From assembly GCA_934316925.1 (NCBI GenBank), contig CAKREC010000040.1, positions 1 to 17,962 of the forward strand: DNA of 17,962 nt. Direction: 5' to 3'. Shown piece after piece: positions 1 through 8,031 of this stretch (position 1 is the first letter of the stretch; the number at the start of each line of letters is the position of its first letter). The position numbers and the translations under genes were made by a program. The notes under the pieces are model-generated. The model saw only the letters and a program-made list of their open reading frames with translations. It ran no database searches and had not been told where the DNA came from. The stretch is from an uncultured Eubacterium sp. Lineage in GTDB: Bacteria > Bacillota > Clostridia > Lachnospirales > Lachnospiraceae.

Positions 1-394
1 AGAGGGAAATCTTCATCCGGAAAAACAGAACGATGAAGACAGTACGTATGCCAAAATGCTTACCAAAGATCTGGGAAGACTGGATTTTTCGTGGGATGCG
101 GTCAAGCTGGAGCGTTATATCCGTGGATTGAATTCATGGCCGAGTGCATTTTGTGGATTCCGGGGAAAGAGCATGAAGATCTGGAAAGCGGCTGTTTTGC
201 ATGAAAATGTGGCAGAGGCAGAGCCGGGACAGATCGTTGCAGTAAATAAAAACAGTTTTGTTGTTCAGACAGGAAGTGACTGTCTGGAGATCCTGGAAGT
301 ACAGCTGGCAGGAAAGAAGCGCATGGACGCGGGAAGTTTTCTGCGGGGTGTCCAGGTAAAGGAAGGTGAGATGCTATGTACTTTGGAGGCTTAG
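1..394 (+). CDS. fmt: Methionyl-tRNA formyltransferase, C-terminal part (5' end outside window)
   Basis: The open frame enters the window already running (codons from position 2) and ends at TAG 392-394, so only about the last 130 residues are present. Fmt uses 10-formyl-THF to formylate Met-tRNAfMet for translation initiation in the cytoplasm. The visible part carries the family's linker motif TYAKMLTKDLGRLDFSWDA, where relatives have a similar TYAxMLTKExGxIDW stretch, followed by the C-terminal tRNA-binding domain (IRGLNSWPSAF, GQIVAV, QLAGKKRM). The catalytic N-terminal domain is not visible. The stop lies inside the next gene (19-nt overlap). The neighbours (Zn peptidase, rsmB, rlmN, prpC, prkC) are the usual clostridial partners. 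The identification is secure; the true start lies outside the window. Confidence 0.93.
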   Translation, partial: EGNLHPEKQNDEDSTYAKMLTKDLGRLDFSWDAVKLERYIRGLNSWPSAFCGFRGKSMKIWKAAVLHENVAEAEPGQIVAVNKNSFVVQTGSDCLEILEVQLAGKKRMDAGSFLRGVQVKEGEMLCTLEA

Positions 395-1095
395 GATATG
401 GACCGATGAGAATGATGTGGGATCCGACCTATGTACTTGTACTGATCGGGGTATTGATTTCGATGATCGCTTCTGCGAAAGTAAAATCAACATTCAACCG
501 GTACAGCAGATACCGGGCGTATAGCGGTCTTACCGGAGCGCAGGTGGCAGAGCGGATTCTTCATTATGCAGGTATTTATGATGTGAGGATCGTCCGTGTG
601 TCGGGCAGTCTGACGGATCATTATAATCCGTCTACCAAAGAGGTTGCGTTGTCGGATTCAGTATACGGACAGAGTTCCATTGCGGCGGTAGCAGTAGCTG
701 CACACGAGTGCGGTCATGTGATCCAGCATGATAAGAACTATGTGCCATTGTCAATCCGTACCGCGCTGGTACCCGTTGTGAATTTTGGCTCAGGTGCATC
801 CTGGATCATCATTATAGCGGGACTGATCCTTAGTATGCAGCCATTGGTGACCGTGGGAATTTTCCTGTTCAGTTTTGCCGTGCTGTTTCAGCTGGTTACC
901 TTGCCGGTGGAGTTTGATGCCTCCCGGCGGGCATTGGTTGTTTTACAGGATACCGGAATTTTGGGAGCCGATGAGAATCGCAAAGCGAGAAAAGTGTTAT
1001 CGGCAGCAGCGATGACGTATGTGGCAGCAGCGGCGGCAGCGATTTTACAATTGCTGCGTCTTATACTTTTGTTTGGAAGGAATAATCGGGATTAA
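376..1095 (+). CDS. YugP-type membrane zinc metallopeptidase (Zn_peptidase_2 family)
   Basis: This is a 239-residue integral membrane protein. It carries a thermolysin-like zinc motif HECGH at residues 110-114, and E179 in LPVEFDAS is the probable third zinc ligand. Hydrophobic segments are seen near residues 17-35, 131-153, 156-177 and 210-233. Length and motif fit the YugP family (PF04298). These predicted membrane proteases often sit between fmt and rsmB in Clostridia, and their substrate is unknown. ATG 376 is chosen because AGGAAGG lies just upstream at 360-366; the ATGs at 406, 412 and 415 are less well placed. The start lies within the fmt 3' end, and the TAA overlaps the rsmB ATG by one base. 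Peptidase activity is inferred from the motif only. Confidence 0.85.
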   Translation: MYFGGLGYGPMRMMWDPTYVLVLIGVLISMIASAKVKSTFNRYSRYRAYSGLTGAQVAERILHYAGIYDVRIVRVSGSLTDHYNPSTKEVALSDSVYGQSSIAAVAVAAHECGHVIQHDKNYVPLSIRTALVPVVNFGSGASWIIIIAGLILSMQPLVTVGIFLFSFAVLFQLVTLPVEFDASRRALVVLQDTGILGADENRKARKVLSAAAMTYVAAAAAAILQLLRLILLFGRNNRD

Positions 1096-2405
1096 TGCGG
1101 AAATATGCCTATGAGATTGTCTATGAGACAATGGAACATGAAGGACACAGTGATGAAATATTTCATCAGATCATAAAAGAACACGCATTGCCGGCGAGAG
1201 ATAAAAGTTTTCTCAAACGTCTGGCGTATGGCACGATAGAACGAGCAGTGGAATCGGACTGGCGGCTGTCAGTGGTGTCGGATGTAGCCGTCAGAGCAAT
1301 GGAACCGGCAGTCCGCACGATCCTTCGGATGGCTTTGTATGAAATTTATTATATGGAGCAGATCCCCGAGGCGGTTTCCTGCAACGAAGCGGTTGAACTG
1401 ACCCGCGGAAAAGGTGCGGGAAGATATGCGTCTTTTGTCAATGGCGTTTTGCGAAATGTGATCCGGCGAAAGGATGCTCTTGTTCCAAAGAAAAACTGGA
1501 TGAAATATTCAATGCCGAAGGATCTCTGGGAATACTTAGAGGGGCAGTACGGCAAGAAAACAGCAAAGAAGATCGCGGATCATTTTCTGGATCCAAATGG
1601 ATCCACGACGATACATATTGATACGAATAAGATTTCGGTGGAAGAATACCGTACGAGGCTGCGGGAGCAGCAGGTGGCGTTTGAAGATGGCGTCTATATG
1701 GAAGATGCACTGCGGCTGACCGGCAATTATGAGATCGAGCAACTGCCCGGCTTTCAGGACGGCTTGTTCTTTGTTCAGGATGAAAGTTCCATGCTGCCGG
1801 TACAATGCAGTGGGATCCGGCCGGGCGATGTTGTCGTTGATACCTGCAGTGCACCGGGGGGCAAATCCATGCACGCGCTGATGGCGTTACATGGACAGGG
1901 CCGGTTATATGCAAGAGATGTGGGCGAAAATAAGCTTTTACGGATGCAGGAGAACTTCCGCCGGATGCAGTATGACAATGTTGTTGTTTCCAAGTGGGAT
2001 GGCATGAAAGCCGATGCGTCCATGGAAGGAAAAGCAGATGTTGTGCTTGCAGATGTACCGTGTTCGGGAATCGGGATCATCCGACGCAAACCCGAGATCA
2101 AATATCATGCTTTGAAGCGGGGCGCCGAACTGATCGGAGTTCAGCGGTCGATTGCGGAGAATGCTGCGAAGATGCTGAAACCGGGAGGTGTTCTGATCTA
2201 CAGTACCTGCACGATACACAAGATGGAAAATGAAGAGAATGTGCTCTGGCTGGAAGAAAACTGCGGAATGCAGAGGGAGAGCCTCGGTCCGTATCTGCCG
2301 GAAATTTTACATAACAAGATGACAGAACAGGGTATGCTGCAGATGATCCCCGGCTTACAAAACAGCGATGGATTTTTTGTGGCACGATTGAGAAAGACAG
2401 TATAA
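1095..2405 (+). CDS. rsmB: 16S rRNA (cytosine(967)-C(5))-methyltransferase RsmB
   Basis: This 436-residue protein has the usual RsmB layout. A NusB-like RNA-binding domain occupies about residues 1-130, and a SAM-dependent RNA m5C methyltransferase domain follows. Motif I is CSAPGGKS (251-258), and motif IV is DVPCSG with C323. Motif VI is YSTCT with C372, the expected nucleophile of the two-cysteine mechanism. It methylates C967 (E. coli numbering) of 16S rRNA using SAM. The ATG overlaps the stop of the peptidase gene (TAATG), which suggests translational re-initiation. rlmN follows after 13 bases. All catalytic motifs are intact. Related family members such as RsmF lack the NusB-like domain, which favours RsmB. 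Confidence 0.93.
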   Translation: MRKYAYEIVYETMEHEGHSDEIFHQIIKEHALPARDKSFLKRLAYGTIERAVESDWRLSVVSDVAVRAMEPAVRTILRMALYEIYYMEQIPEAVSCNEAVELTRGKGAGRYASFVNGVLRNVIRRKDALVPKKNWMKYSMPKDLWEYLEGQYGKKTAKKIADHFLDPNGSTTIHIDTNKISVEEYRTRLREQQVAFEDGVYMEDALRLTGNYEIEQLPGFQDGLFFVQDESSMLPVQCSGIRPGDVVVDTCSAPGGKSMHALMALHGQGRLYARDVGENKLLRMQENFRRMQYDNVVVSKWDGMKADASMEGKADVVLADVPCSGIGIIRRKPEIKYHALKRGAELIGVQRSIAENAAKMLKPGGVLIYSTCTIHKMENEENVLWLEENCGMQRESLGPYLPEILHNKMTEQGMLQMIPGLQNSDGFFVARLRKTV

Positions 2406-2418
2406 ATGGAGATGACAT

Positions 2419-3492
2419 ATGAAAGATCTGCGTAGTATGAATCTGGAAGAGATGGAAGAACTGGCAAAAAGCACCGGAGAAAAAGCATTTCGGGGAAAAC
2501 AGCTTTTTGAATGGGTTCATGGCAAACAGGCCACTTCCTGGGATGAAATGAAAAACCTTCCCAAATCATGGAAAGAAAAACTGGCAAATGAGTACCGGAT
2601 CTCCGGGGTTCGTATTGAAAAAAAGCAGATTTCGAAAAAAAAGGACACGGCGAAATATTTATTTTCCCTGCATGATGGAAATGTGATCGAAAGTGTCTGG
2701 ATGAAGTATCATCATGGCAACAGCGTTTGCATTTCCTCACAGGTAGGATGCCGGATGGGATGTACGTTCTGTGCATCTACGTTGCTTGGACTGTCGAGAA
2801 ATCTGACCGCCGGGGAGATGCTTTCGCAAATTTATGAGATCCAGCGGGACACCGGAGAACGGGTATCGAATGTGATCGTAATGGGAATGGGGGAACCACT
2901 CGACAACTATGAGGAACTCCTTCGTTTTATCCATTTATTGTCCCATGAAAAAGGACTTTGCATCGGACAGAGAAATATTACCGTTTCCACCTGTGGACTT
3001 GTCGATCAGATCCGGAAGCTGGCAGATGAAAAACTGCAGATCACACTGGCGATCAGCCTGCATGCACCCAATGATGCGATCCGGCAGCAGACCATGCCGG
3101 TGGCAAAGCGATATTCGATGGAAGAGATTTTTTCAGCCTGTGAATATTATTTTAAACAGACCGGACGGCGCATCACCTTTGAATACAGCATGATCAGAGG
3201 AGTCAATGACCGCGAGGAGCATGCAAAAGAACTGATCCGGCGGTGCAAGACGCTGATGCAGCACGGGGTACAATGTCATATCAATCTGATCCCGTTGAAT
3301 GAAGTAAAGGAGCGGGATTGCCATCGGTCGCAGATGGAAGACATTGAAAGATTTCGATTTACACTTGAAAAAAATCATATAAATGCTACAATAAGAAGAG
3401 AGATGGGCAGTGACATTGACGCTGCCTGCGGTCAGCTTCGAAAGAACTATATCGACGGGGCCGAGAAAAACCCAGAGGAGGTCAAACGGTGA
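2419..3492 (+). CDS. rlmN: Dual-specificity 23S rRNA/tRNA adenine-C2 methyltransferase RlmN (radical SAM)
   Basis: A radical-SAM enzyme of 357 residues. The [4Fe-4S]-binding CxxxCxxC is visible as GCRMGCTFCAS with C111, C115 and C118. GMGEPLDN (156-163) follows, and the C-terminal methyl-carrying cysteine is C337 in DAACGQL. The family installs 2-methyladenosine at A2503 of 23S rRNA and A37 of some tRNAs through a cysteine-methyl intermediate. A337 would be needed for the Cfr-type subset to be excluded, but the neighbourhood and general sequence favour RlmN over Cfr, which methylates C8 of A2503 and gives antibiotic resistance. The ribosome binding site GGAGATGAC precedes the ATG. The 3' end overlaps the phosphatase start by four bases (GTGA). 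Confidence 0.93.
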   Translation: MKDLRSMNLEEMEELAKSTGEKAFRGKQLFEWVHGKQATSWDEMKNLPKSWKEKLANEYRISGVRIEKKQISKKKDTAKYLFSLHDGNVIESVWMKYHHGNSVCISSQVGCRMGCTFCASTLLGLSRNLTAGEMLSQIYEIQRDTGERVSNVIVMGMGEPLDNYEELLRFIHLLSHEKGLCIGQRNITVSTCGLVDQIRKLADEKLQITLAISLHAPNDAIRQQTMPVAKRYSMEEIFSACEYYFKQTGRRITFEYSMIRGVNDREEHAKELIRRCKTLMQHGVQCHINLIPLNEVKERDCHRSQMEDIERFRFTLEKNHINATIRREMGSDIDAACGQLRKNYIDGAEKNPEEVKR

Positions 3493-4211
3493 ATACATTT
3501 TCTATAACAGATACGGGACTTGTACGTATGAACAACCAGGATAGTGTGTTTTGTGAAGAAAATGCAATTGGAAGTTTCCCGAATCTGTTTTTAGTGGCGG
3601 ACGGTATGGGCGGCCACAAGGCAGGAGATACAGCATCCCGCGTATGTGTTGAGGCTGTGAAACAACAGGTCATAGACAGTAAGTGTGTGACTCCGGTTGG
3701 AGTGTTAGAAGAAGCAGTGGCGGCAGCCAATGATACGATTTATGAGATGGCTTCTTCCAACAGTGAATTAGAAGGAATGGGAACTACATTAGTAGGTGTG
3801 ACTGTGTTTGAGGATACCGCTTTTGTGGTCAATGTGGGAGATTCCCGTTTATATCAGATGAAAGACAGTTTAAACCAGATTACGGTGGATCATTCTCTGG
3901 TGGAAGAGATGGTTCAGTCTGGTGAGATTCAAAAAGATGAGATGCGGACTCATCCAAATAAAAATATTATTACACGTGCCTTGGGTACCGATACGAAAGT
4001 GAAGGCAGACTGTTTTGAACTGGAAGTGTCGGCAGGAGACGTGTTTTTGTTATGTTCGGATGGACTTACCAATATGGTAGAAGATAAGGATATTGAGCAG
4101 GTACTGCGCGACAATCGGGATGATTTGGAAAAGGCCGGTAGGATTTTGCTGCAAAAGGCAAACGATGCTGGTGGCAAGGACAATATCAGCGTGGTATTAG
4201 TTGGGATATAG
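3489..4211 (+). CDS. prpC: PP2C-family Ser/Thr protein phosphatase (PrpC/Stp type)
   Basis: This 240-residue cytoplasmic phosphatase starts with GTG at 3489, preceded by AGGAGGTC at 3476-3483. All metal-binding PP2C motifs are present: NNQDS with D18, DGMGGH with D38 and G39, MGTTLVG (97-103), VGDSRLY (116-122), CSDGLTN with D191, and KDNISVV with D231. It is a metal-dependent phosphatase that removes phosphate from proteins phosphorylated by the adjacent PASTA kinase. The length is normal for the bacterial PrpC/Stp group. The start overlaps rlmN, and prkC follows after 31 bases. A weak 5-bp inverted repeat (GACAT/ATGTC, 4211-4226) lies in that gap, and GGAGGA at 4232-4237 serves prkC. Confidence 0.95.
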   Translation: MNTFSITDTGLVRMNNQDSVFCEENAIGSFPNLFLVADGMGGHKAGDTASRVCVEAVKQQVIDSKCVTPVGVLEEAVAAANDTIYEMASSNSELEGMGTTLVGVTVFEDTAFVVNVGDSRLYQMKDSLNQITVDHSLVEEMVQSGEIQKDEMRTHPNKNIITRALGTDTKVKADCFELEVSAGDVFLLCSDGLTNMVEDKDIEQVLRDNRDDLEKAGRILLQKANDAGGKDNISVVLVGI

Positions 4212-4242
4212 ACATAAAAAGATGTCAGGATGGAGGATTTAG

Positions 4243-6285
4243 ATGGTAAATATCGGTGCATTAGTAGGAAACCGTTACGAGATAATCGAAAAAATAGGTT
4301 CTGGTGGCATGGCATCTGTTTATCGTGCCAAAGACCAGAGATTGAACCGTTTTGTGGCGGTCAAGATCTTAAAGAATGAATACAGTGAAGATACAAAATT
4401 TGTCACGAAATTTCGCCAGGAGGCACAGGCGGTAGCCAGTATGTCGCATCCCAATGTAGTAGGAGTTTACGATGTTGGCGAAGAAGATGGCATGTATTAT
4501 ATTGTGATGGAATATGTTGATGGCATCACACTTAAAAAATATATTGAGAAAAAAGGCAAGTTATCTGTCCGTGAAGCAGTTGGTATCACATTACAGATTG
4601 CAGCCGGACTGGAAGCAGCACACAGCAACAACATTGTGCATCGGGACATCAAACCACAGAATATTTTGATCTCCAAAGATGGTACTGCAAAAGTTACAGA
4701 CTTTGGTATTGCCAAGGCAGCCAGCTCCAATACGATCACGGCAAATGCTATGGGATCGGTACATTACATTTCACCGGAGCAGGCAAGAGGCGGCTTTTCG
4801 GATGAAAAGAGTGACATTTATTCGCTGGGTGTGACGATGTATGAGATGTTGAGTGGCACACTTCCATATTCGGGCGAGACAGCTGTTGCTGTTGCATTGG
4901 CTCATATTCAGGAGGACGCCGTACCGCTTGCAGCGATCGACGCGACGATTCCAAAGGGAATCAGCAACATTGTTGCCAAGTGTATGCAGAAAAAGACCGA
5001 ATTGCGTTATCCGACAGCGGCAGACCTGATCGCGGATCTGAAGATGTTTTTACAGGATCCGGCTGGAGAGTATGGCATTGTGAAACCATTGTACGAAGAT
5101 TCCAAGACGATCTTTATTTCTGGTGGTGATATGAAAAAGATCAAAGAGGCATCACAGAGTTCTCTGGAAGCGGAGAATCCGGAAAATGAAGAAGAAGAGG
5201 GATCGGAAGGAGAAGTAGATCCAAAACTGGAAAAAGCACTGATCATTGGCAGTATTGCCGTTGCTGTGATTATTGTGGTCATTATTCTTTATATGGTTGG
5301 AAAAGTTGCAGGATTCTGGGGCGGCAGTAAAGTGGCGACAGCCAGTCCTACCCCGGCAGTCAGCAGTGAAAATCCGGATGCAACATCTTCGCCTGCTTTA
5401 CAGGAGGGACAGACGACAGTTCCAACTTTGAAAGACATGAGCAAAGATGCAGCAATTGTTGAACTGGAAAGTAATTCTTTGAAATACAAATTCACCGAGC
5501 AGGAGTCTGATACCGTAGATGCCGGCAAGGTGATCGGAACGAGCCCATCCGAGGGTTCTACTGTTGATGAGGATACACAGATTGAAGTATATATCAGTTC
5601 CGGACCAAAGAAAGTTACACTGCCAAGTGTAGCATCCTATTCCGAAGATGAAGCAAAGAGTACACTGGAATCCGCTGGATTTACAGTAAAGACCGGAAGT
5701 TCGGTTTACAGTGATACGATTGAAAAAGGCAGGGTAGCATATTCGGATCCAAAAGGCGGAGCCAAAGTGCTTCCTGGTGCGACTGTTACTTTGCATCTCA
5801 GCAAAGGTGCGGAGAAGAAGACTGTTGAGGTTCCGGCACTGATCGGTATGACCAAAAAACAGGCAAAAGCAGCGTTGAAAGCGAAAGGTCTTACATTGGG
5901 AACGGTAACAGAGGCATATTCCTCCAATGTAGAAAAAGGTGCCGTATGTATCCAGAGCAAATCAGAGGGTACTGTGGTAAATACCGGAACGTCCGTAGAT
6001 GTTACGATCAGTCTGGGAGAAGAGCAGACCTATTCGTATTATGGTTCCATTACCGTGGATAATCCATTTGAGTTTGATTCGGATCCGGCAGCGACATTTA
6101 AATTTGTTTTGAACCAGGATGGTTCGATGAGTACGATCAAAGAGGCAACTTTATCATATAGTGACTTCCCATATACCTTGGACAATGTAAAAGGTAAGAG
6201 TGGATCACAGGGTCAGGTAATTGTTTATATGGATGGAAAAGAATTCGACCGATATGACATTACATTTAAGAAAGTTGCTGATTGA
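4243..6285 (+). CDS. prkC: PASTA-domain membrane Ser/Thr protein kinase (PrkC/StkP type)
   Basis: This 680-residue protein has a cytoplasmic Hanks-type kinase domain at about residues 11-270. The glycine loop is GSGGMASVY (19-27), the ATP-binding lysine K41, the HRDIKPQN loop 133-140 with catalytic D135, and DFG 153-155. Activation-loop threonines are T164 and T166, and SPEQARG is at 177-183. An acidic juxtamembrane stretch (about 309-325) precedes one membrane helix (about 333-353). A Ser/Thr/Pro linker leads to three extracellular PASTA repeats (about 392-455, 458-522, 526-592). A final domain (593-680) lies beyond the PASTA units. PASTA domains are known to bind muropeptides or lipid II, so this is a cell-wall/growth sensor paired with the upstream phosphatase. 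The TGA overlaps the rsgA ATG. Confidence 0.95.
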   Translation: MVNIGALVGNRYEIIEKIGSGGMASVYRAKDQRLNRFVAVKILKNEYSEDTKFVTKFRQEAQAVASMSHPNVVGVYDVGEEDGMYYIVMEYVDGITLKKYIEKKGKLSVREAVGITLQIAAGLEAAHSNNIVHRDIKPQNILISKDGTAKVTDFGIAKAASSNTITANAMGSVHYISPEQARGGFSDEKSDIYSLGVTMYEMLSGTLPYSGETAVAVALAHIQEDAVPLAAIDATIPKGISNIVAKCMQKKTELRYPTAADLIADLKMFLQDPAGEYGIVKPLYEDSKTIFISGGDMKKIKEASQSSLEAENPENEEEEGSEGEVDPKLEKALIIGSIAVAVIIVVIILYMVGKVAGFWGGSKVATASPTPAVSSENPDATSSPALQEGQTTVPTLKDMSKDAAIVELESNSLKYKFTEQESDTVDAGKVIGTSPSEGSTVDEDTQIEVYISSGPKKVTLPSVASYSEDEAKSTLESAGFTVKTGSSVYSDTIEKGRVAYSDPKGGAKVLPGATVTLHLSKGAEKKTVEVPALIGMTKKQAKAALKAKGLTLGTVTEAYSSNVEKGAVCIQSKSEGTVVNTGTSVDVTISLGEEQTYSYYGSITVDNPFEFDSDPAATFKFVLNQDGSMSTIKEATLSYSDFPYTLDNVKGKSGSQGQVIVYMDGKEFDRYDITFKKVAD

Positions 6286-7184
6286 TGAAAGGTAAGATTA
6301 TAAAAGGCATTGCGGGGTTCTATTATGTATGGGGTGAGGACCAGCAGATGTATGAGTGCAAAGCAAAGGGGGCTTTTCGAAAGGAAGGAGTCAAACCCTG
6401 CGTAGGAGATAACTGTGTCATCGAAGTGCTGGATCCTCAGAATAAATTGGGCAATCTGGAAGAGATTTTGCCAAGAAAGAACGCCCTCATCCGTCCATTT
6501 GTTGCAAATGTAGATCAGGCAATGGTTGTGTTTGCCATGGCGGATCCGATGCCGAATCTAAATTTGTTAGATCGATTTCTGCTTATGATGGACCAGGAAG
6601 ATGTTCCTACGGTGATCTGTTTTAGTAAACAGGATCTGGTGTCTGCTGAGCAGGAAGAAGAATTGCGAAAAATATATGAGAGCTGCGGCAACCGCGTGAT
6701 CATGATCAGCAGCAAAGAGCATGCTGGGATTGATGAGGTGATGTCTTGTCTGGAAGGGAAAACTACCGTGCTTGCGGGTCCTTCCGGTGTGGGAAAGTCC
6801 AGTCTTTTGAATTGCATTTGTCCGGAAGCCAATTCTGAGACAGGAGCGATCAGTGAAAAGATTGGAAGAGGAAAGCATACGACAAGACATTCGGAGCTTT
6901 TTCATATTGGTAAGAATACATTTTTATTTGATACGCCGGGATTTAGTTCTTTGAATATTCCGGATATTGATAAAGAAGAATTGTATTTATATTTTAAAGA
7001 GTTTGAACCATATCAAGGTAAGTGTCGTTTTTCGGGTTGCACACATATTCACGAACCTGGTTGTGTAGTCCGGGAAGGTTTGGAGAAGGGCGAGATCTGT
7101 CGCAACCGTTATGAAAACTACGTTCAAATGTATCAGGAATTAGCGGAAAGCGAAAGAAGAAAAAACTGGAGGAATAGGAAATGA
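6285..7184 (+). CDS. rsgA: Ribosome small-subunit biogenesis GTPase RsgA
   Basis: RsgA is a circularly permuted GTPase that acts late in 30S maturation. In this 299-residue protein an N-terminal OB-fold (about 1-70) is followed by the G motifs in permuted order. G4 is SKQD at 114-117 (serine where NKxD is usual), G1 is GPSGVGKS at 165-172, the G2 region is HTTRH at 198-202, and G3 is DTPG at 216-219. A C-terminal zinc knuckle has C247, C252, H254 and C260. I start it at ATG 6285, overlapping the prkC stop as TGATG. A TTG one codon earlier at 6282 is possible but less likely. No strong Shine-Dalgarno is present, so coupling to prkC translation is probable. It overlaps rpe by four bases. Confidence 0.94.
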   Translation: MKGKIIKGIAGFYYVWGEDQQMYECKAKGAFRKEGVKPCVGDNCVIEVLDPQNKLGNLEEILPRKNALIRPFVANVDQAMVVFAMADPMPNLNLLDRFLLMMDQEDVPTVICFSKQDLVSAEQEEELRKIYESCGNRVIMISSKEHAGIDEVMSCLEGKTTVLAGPSGVGKSSLLNCICPEANSETGAISEKIGRGKHTTRHSELFHIGKNTFLFDTPGFSSLNIPDIDKEELYLYFKEFEPYQGKCRFSGCTHIHEPGCVVREGLEKGEICRNRYENYVQMYQELAESERRKNWRNRK

Positions 7185-7846
7185 CATATAAATTGTCACC
7201 ATCTATCCTGGCAGCTGATGTGGCGTGTCTTGGGGATCAAGTACATATTGTCGAAGAGGCAGGAGCGGATTATGTACACATCGATGTAATGGATGGAAGT
7301 TTTGTACCGAATTTATCATTTGGGCTTCCCATTGTAGCAGGACTTCGAAAGAGTGGGGCGTTGTTTTTCGATGTTCATTTGATGATTGAAGAACCAATTA
7401 AATACGTGGAGCGTTTTGCGATTGCCGGAGCAGATGGCATTACCGTTCACGCAGAGGCATGTTCCAATCTGGAGCATACGATCGATGCCATACGGGACAT
7501 GGACAAAAAAGTGGGTGTCGCGATCAGTCCCGATACACCGGTCTGGACTATTTTACCGGTGCTTGAAAAGGTGTCGATGATTCTTGTTATGACGGTCTAT
7601 CCGGGGTATGGTGGACAACAGATCATGCGGGAGACATTCCAAAAGGTGAAAGAACTTCGACGCATCATTACTGATAGAAATCTGGACATTGATATTGAAG
7701 TAGATGGAGGAGTAAATCTGGACAACATCGATGAGATCATGGACGCCGGGGCGAATGTATTTGTGGCGGGTACCAAGATCTTCAGTGGTGACATTGCAAA
7801 AAACATAAAAGATTTTAAGCGAAAATTTGCTGAGAGAGAGCAATAA
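7181..7846 (+). CDS. rpe: Ribulose-phosphate 3-epimerase
   Basis: Rpe interconverts D-ribulose 5-phosphate and D-xylulose 5-phosphate in the pentose phosphate pathway. This is a 221-residue TIM barrel of normal length. The active-site residues are visible: S8 in PSILAAD, H33 and D35 in HIDVMDG, H66 in DVHLMI, and D175 in EVDGGVN. The phosphate-binding region includes YPGYGGQ (140-146) and AGTKIF (196-201). GGAGGAATAGGA lies directly before the ATG, which overlaps the rsgA stop (ATGA). In many Clostridia a thiamine pyrophosphokinase gene follows; here the operon ends at once with a terminator. Confidence 0.95.
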   Translation: MTYKLSPSILAADVACLGDQVHIVEEAGADYVHIDVMDGSFVPNLSFGLPIVAGLRKSGALFFDVHLMIEEPIKYVERFAIAGADGITVHAEACSNLEHTIDAIRDMDKKVGVAISPDTPVWTILPVLEKVSMILVMTVYPGYGGQQIMRETFQKVKELRRIITDRNLDIDIEVDGGVNLDNIDEIMDAGANVFVAGTKIFSGDIAKNIKDFKRKFAEREQ

Positions 7847-7861
7847 AAAATTATAAAAAAT

Positions 7862-7916
7862 AAAAAGCTGATGTTTTTCTACATGGTAATGTGGAAGAGG
7901 CATCAGCTTTTTTATT
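7862..7916 (+). terminator. Long intrinsic terminator ending the fmt-rpe operon
   Basis: The 5' arm at 7862-7884 pairs with 7889-7912 around a GGTA loop. The outer part AAAAAGCTGATG / CATCAGCTTTTT is perfect. The inner part (7874-7884 with 7889-7899) pairs with three G-U wobbles, and one base at 7900 is bulged. A T-run follows the 3' arm. The stem is about 23 bp, unusually long for an intrinsic terminator. A-rich sequence before the 5' arm gives a T-run on the opposite strand, so bidirectional action is possible. Confidence 0.92.
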
Positions 7917-8031
7917 TGTAGCTTGCAAGATATATGGATAGTATAAGATGAATAATTGGAAAAGAGAAAAACGAGGGTAGGAGTATAATAAAAAGGAAAC
8001 TTCAATTGCTTACATGAAAGGAGAAAAGTCT

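Noticed and set aside
1438..2776. Several long open frames on the minus strand across rsmB and rlmN
   Set aside because: They are antisense shadows of well-conserved + strand genes, lack ribosome binding sites and encode low-complexity, unrecognisable proteins.
4211..4226. Small hairpin GACAT/ATGTC between prpC and prkC
   Set aside because: A 5-bp stem without a T-run inside a tight operon is probably chance.
6396..6402. SKQD in place of NKxD in RsgA as evidence of lost GTPase function
   Set aside because: All other G motifs and the zinc knuckle are intact, and the first position of this motif varies in active GTPases of this family.
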